Of a stretch of 8,365 nt of DNA, positions 6,051-8,365 are shown piece by piece. Made by a program: the position numbers and the translations under genes. The stretch is from assembly GCA_040235375.1 (NCBI GenBank), contig JBECKQ010000319.1:1-8365 (forward strand), read 5' to 3'. The stretch's first letter is position 1. Each line of letters opens with the position of its first letter. The notes under the pieces are model-generated. The model searched no databases. It had not been told where the DNA came from and saw only the letters and a list, made by a program, of their open reading frames with translations. Origin of the DNA: JBECKQ01 sp040235375. GTDB taxonomy: Bacteria; Planctomycetota; Phycisphaerae; UBA1845.

Positions 6051-7529
6051 CTATTCTGATGCGGGGCGCCAGCGGACGTCGGGCTTGCGGTTGGCGGCGA
6101 CCTCGTCGAGTCGGCGGACGGGCATGCTCTGCGGAGCCTTGCGCAAGGCATCCGGGTTCGCTTGCGCCTCGTCGGCCATCGCGATCATGACGTCGCAGAA
6201 CCGGTCCAGCGTCGTCAGCGACTCCGTCTCCGTCGGCTCGATCATCAGGCAGTGCATGATCGGCCAGCTCATCGTCGGCGGATGAATGCCGTAATCCAGC
6301 AGGCGCTTGGCGAAGTCGCGCTCGGTGATGCCGAACTCGTCGAAGTCGGGAACGGTCACGAATTCGTGCGCGTACGGCCCGGGGAACGGCATCGGGTAGC
6401 GATGCTTGATGCGCGCGGCGACATAGTTGGCGTTGAGCACGGCCATCTCCGAAACCTTGCGCAGGCCGTCGCGTCCGAGGGCCCGGATATATGCATACGC
6501 GCGGACGAGCACGCCGACCTGCCCGAAGAAGGAGCGCACGCGGCCGATGCTCTTCGGCATGTCGTAGTCCCAGCCGTACGTCCCGTCGTCGCGGCGGATG
6601 ACGTGCGGCCGGGGCAGGTACGGCCGGAGCCGGGCGGTTACGCCGATCGGGCCGGCCCCGGGCCCGCCGCCCCCGTGCGGCGTGCTGAACGTCTTGTGCG
6701 TGTTGTAGTGCATCACGTCGACGCCCACGTCGCCCGGGCGGATGATGCCCAGCGTGGCATTCATGTTCGCCCCGTCGTAGTAGAGCAGGGCGCCCTTGCG
6801 GTGCAGAATGTCGGCCATGTCGGCGATCTGATCGTCGAAGACCCCGCAGGTGTTCGGATTGGTGATCATCAGTGCGGCGGTGTTTCCGTCCACCTTGTTG
6901 CGCAGATCGTCGAGATCGACCCGGCCGTCGGATCGCGACTTCACTTTCACGCTGTCCAGCGAGCAGATCGTGCAGCTTGCCGGGTTGGTGCCGTGGGCGC
7001 TGTCGGGTGCGAGCACGACGCGGCGGTTCTGGCCGCGGTCGCGGTGATAGGCGTCGATGATCATCAGGCCGGTCATCTCGCCGTGAGCGCCGGCCGCGGG
7101 CTGAAGGCTGACTTCGGCCAGGCCGGCGATTTCCGCCAGCAGCAGCCGCAGGCGGTAGAGCAACTCGAGCGTTCCCTGTGCGTCCGCCTCGTTCTGGTAC
7201 GGGTGCAAGGCAGCAAAGCCCGGCAGCGCCGCCACCCGCTCGTTGACGCGCGGGTTGTACTTCATCGTGCAACTGCCGAGCGGGTAGAAGTTCTCGTCGA
7301 TGCTGAACACGCGATGGCTCAGGTGCGTGAAGTGACGCACGAGGTCCAGTTCGCCGAACTCGGGAAGCGGCGGGGGGTCGGTGGCCAGCAGCCGCTCGGG
7401 GATCGCTCCTTTCTTTGTTGTCGAGGGAACGTCGATCTTCGGCAGCCCGACCGCGCAGGCTCCCGGCGTGCCGCCCTCGAAGAGGAGCGGATTGCCGTGC
7501 GTCGCAGCGATTTGCAGTTGAGTCGGCAT
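6051..7529 (-). CDS. gcvPB: glycine dehydrogenase (decarboxylating) subunit 2
   Basis: PLP-bearing subunit of the P protein of the glycine cleavage system. It decarboxylates glycine and passes the aminomethyl group to lipoylated H protein. From ATG 7529 it has 492 residues, usual for the two-subunit (Bacillus/archaeal type) enzyme; fused P proteins are about 950. Visible motifs are ENFYPLGSCTMKYNPRVNE (about 79-97), the PLP-pocket SAHGTNPASC (177-186), NPNTCGVFD (224-232), YYDGANMNATLG (250-261) and the Schiff-base lysine Lys279 in HYNTHKTFSTPHGGGGPGAG. The C-terminal domain is complete. A TTG at 7541, in frame and 5 bases after AGAGG, is an alternative start adding four residues. The gene lies 40 bases downstream of gcvPA, with a heptamer repeat in the gap, and upstream of the lipoate ligase. 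Confidence 0.96.
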   Translation of the reverse strand: MPTQLQIAATHGNPLLFEGGTPGACAVGLPKIDVPSTTKKGAIPERLLATDPPPLPEFGELDLVRHFTHLSHRVFSIDENFYPLGSCTMKYNPRVNERVAALPGFAALHPYQNEADAQGTLELLYRLRLLLAEIAGLAEVSLQPAAGAHGEMTGLMIIDAYHRDRGQNRRVVLAPDSAHGTNPASCTICSLDSVKVKSRSDGRVDLDDLRNKVDGNTAALMITNPNTCGVFDDQIADMADILHRKGALLYYDGANMNATLGIIRPGDVGVDVMHYNTHKTFSTPHGGGGPGAGPIGVTARLRPYLPRPHVIRRDDGTYGWDYDMPKSIGRVRSFFGQVGVLVRAYAYIRALGRDGLRKVSEMAVLNANYVAARIKHRYPMPFPGPYAHEFVTVPDFDEFGITERDFAKRLLDYGIHPPTMSWPIMHCLMIEPTETESLTTLDRFCDVMIAMADEAQANPDALRKAPQSMPVRRLDEVAANRKPDVRWRPASE

Positions 7530-7542
7530 TGGCGAGTACAAC

Positions 7543-7570
7543 CTGACCTCTGACTTCTGACCTCTGCACT
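7543..7570. repeat. heptanucleotide tandem repeat at the gcvPA-gcvPB junction
   Basis: Three 7-base units, CTGACCT, CTGACTT and CTGACCT (7543-7563), are followed by a degenerate fourth (CTGCACT). On the coding (minus) strand the unit reads ARGTCAG. It begins right at the gcvPA stop and nearly fills the gap before gcvPB. It also supplies the only purine-rich stretch (AGAGG, AGGTCAGG) that could serve as ribosome binding site for gcvPB. Confidence 0.7.
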
Positions 7571-8365
7571 CAGCTTTCGGCCAGCGCGGCGACCAGTCCG
7601 TCGATCTGGGCGCGCGTGCGTTTTTCCGTGACGGCGACAGCGAAACAATCGCTCAGCTCGGGTAGCCAGCGCCCCAGCGGCACGCCGGCCAGTATGCCGC
7701 GAGTGCGGCAGTGCTTCAGCACGGCGTCCACGCCGCGCTTCGACTGGACGACGAATTCCTTGAAGAACGGCGCGTCGAAGCGGATCTTGAAACCGTCGAT
7801 CGTCGCGATCCGCTCGGCCGCGTAGCGCGCTTTTTCATGGCACAGCCCGGCGACGCGGCGGAGCCCGTGTCGGCCCATGGCCGCCATGTACACCGTCGCG
7901 CGCATGGCCATCAGGCCCTGGTTCGTGCACACGTTGCTCGTCGCTTTTTCCCGGCGAATGTGCTGCTCGCGCGTCTGCAGCACCAGGCAGAAGCCGCGCG
8001 TGCCGTTGCCGTCGCGGGCGGTGCCCACGACACGGCCCGGCATCTTGCGCAGGTGCGCCTCGCGTGCGGCGAAGAATCCCAGGTACGGCGCGCCGTACTG
8101 AAGCGGAATACCCAGTGGCTGGCCTTCGCCCACCACGATATCCGCGCCGAGGTCGCCCGGGCGCTTGATCAGCCCGCTGCTGATGGGGTCGAACGAAACG
8201 ATCGCCAGGGCGCCGGCCTCGTGCGCGGCCGCAATCATCGGCTCGAGGTCCTCGACGCAGCCGAAAAAGTTCGGCTGCTGCACCACGACCGCCGACACGC
8301 GCTCGTCCAGCCGGGCGCGCAGCTCGCCGGCCTTGGTCACGCCCGCCCCGGCGGGCACGGCTTGC
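7570..8365 (-). CDS. gcvPA: glycine dehydrogenase (decarboxylating) subunit 1, N-terminus outside window
   Basis: Partner subunit of GcvPB in the P protein; the pair forms the active glycine decarboxylase. The visible 264 C-terminal residues are about 60% of the usual 440-450, and the frame is open through the right edge. Recognisable blocks are VVVQQPNFFGCVEDLEPM, the domain core GADIVVGEGQPLGIPLQYG, then APYLGFFAARE, and the highly conserved GFCLVLQTREQHIRREKATS followed by NVCTNQ. The C-terminal part includes FDAPFFKEFVV and ends at TGA 7572-7570. A GTG at 8358 exists but is internal, since similarity continues to the edge. gcvT and gcvH would be expected further upstream, outside the window. 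Confidence 0.94.
   Translation of the reverse strand, partial: QAVPAGAGVTKAGELRARLDERVSAVVVQQPNFFGCVEDLEPMIAAAHEAGALAIVSFDPISSGLIKRPGDLGADIVVGEGQPLGIPLQYGAPYLGFFAAREAHLRKMPGRVVGTARDGNGTRGFCLVLQTREQHIRREKATSNVCTNQGLMAMRATVYMAAMGRHGLRRVAGLCHEKARYAAERIATIDGFKIRFDAPFFKEFVVQSKRGVDAVLKHCRTRGILAGVPLGRWLPELSDCFAVAVTEKRTRAQIDGLVAALAES

Noticed and set aside
6162..7553. 463-codon open frame on the plus strand
   Set aside because: Antisense shadow of gcvPB, valine- and arginine-rich, with no recognisable fold.
5818..7569. 583-codon open frame on the minus strand
   Set aside because: It overlaps gcvPB and the ligase in another frame of the same strand. Its composition is extreme in Arg, Pro and Ala, with no domain.

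Overview
The window is GC-rich, densely coded bacterial chromosome. It holds nine complete genes and two cut by the window ends, with no rRNA, tRNA, CRISPR array or insertion sequence. The most likely source is a planctomycete, perhaps of the Phycisphaerae type. The clues are an ECF sigma factor followed by a membrane protein with a pseudopilin-like CxxN...G.LP segment, tiny GGC-lipobox proteins, a two-subunit glycine decarboxylase and a GAF/sigma-54 activator. This assignment is inferred from gene style and no marker gene proves it.

Left part (1-3471): an ECF sigma factor and a putative membrane-bound anti-sigma partner (partial, running off the left edge) read leftward. Divergently, an L,D-transpeptidase and a GAF-AAA+-Fis sigma-54 activator form a rightward pair. 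The short region between the two units holds a sigma-70-like promoter for the sigma gene. Overlapping it is a GG-N10-GC (sigma-54-like) element pointing at the transpeptidase/activator pair.

Middle part (3472-5249), all leftward: two small predicted lipoproteins, a hairpin terminator, a GNAT acetyltransferase, a second hairpin with a U6 tail, and a 31-residue very hydrophobic ORF with a good ribosome binding site. That ORF is too short for usual gene callers. A strong sigma-54-like -24/-12 element lies just upstream of it and shares the ten bases AGAATTGCAG with the element in front of the activator operon. The most interesting hypothesis in the window is that the activator controls both its own operon and this micro-ORF. 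About 400 bases (4853-5249) between the lipoproteins and the next gene carry no convincing gene.

Right part (5250-8365), leftward: the 3' end of a glycine-cleavage operon, gcvPA (C-terminal part only), gcvPB and a lipoate/octanoate transferase-ligase. GcvPA and GcvPB form the PLP-dependent glycine decarboxylase, and the last gene can supply the lipoyl group for the H protein. The gcvPA-gcvPB junction is filled by a heptanucleotide tandem repeat.
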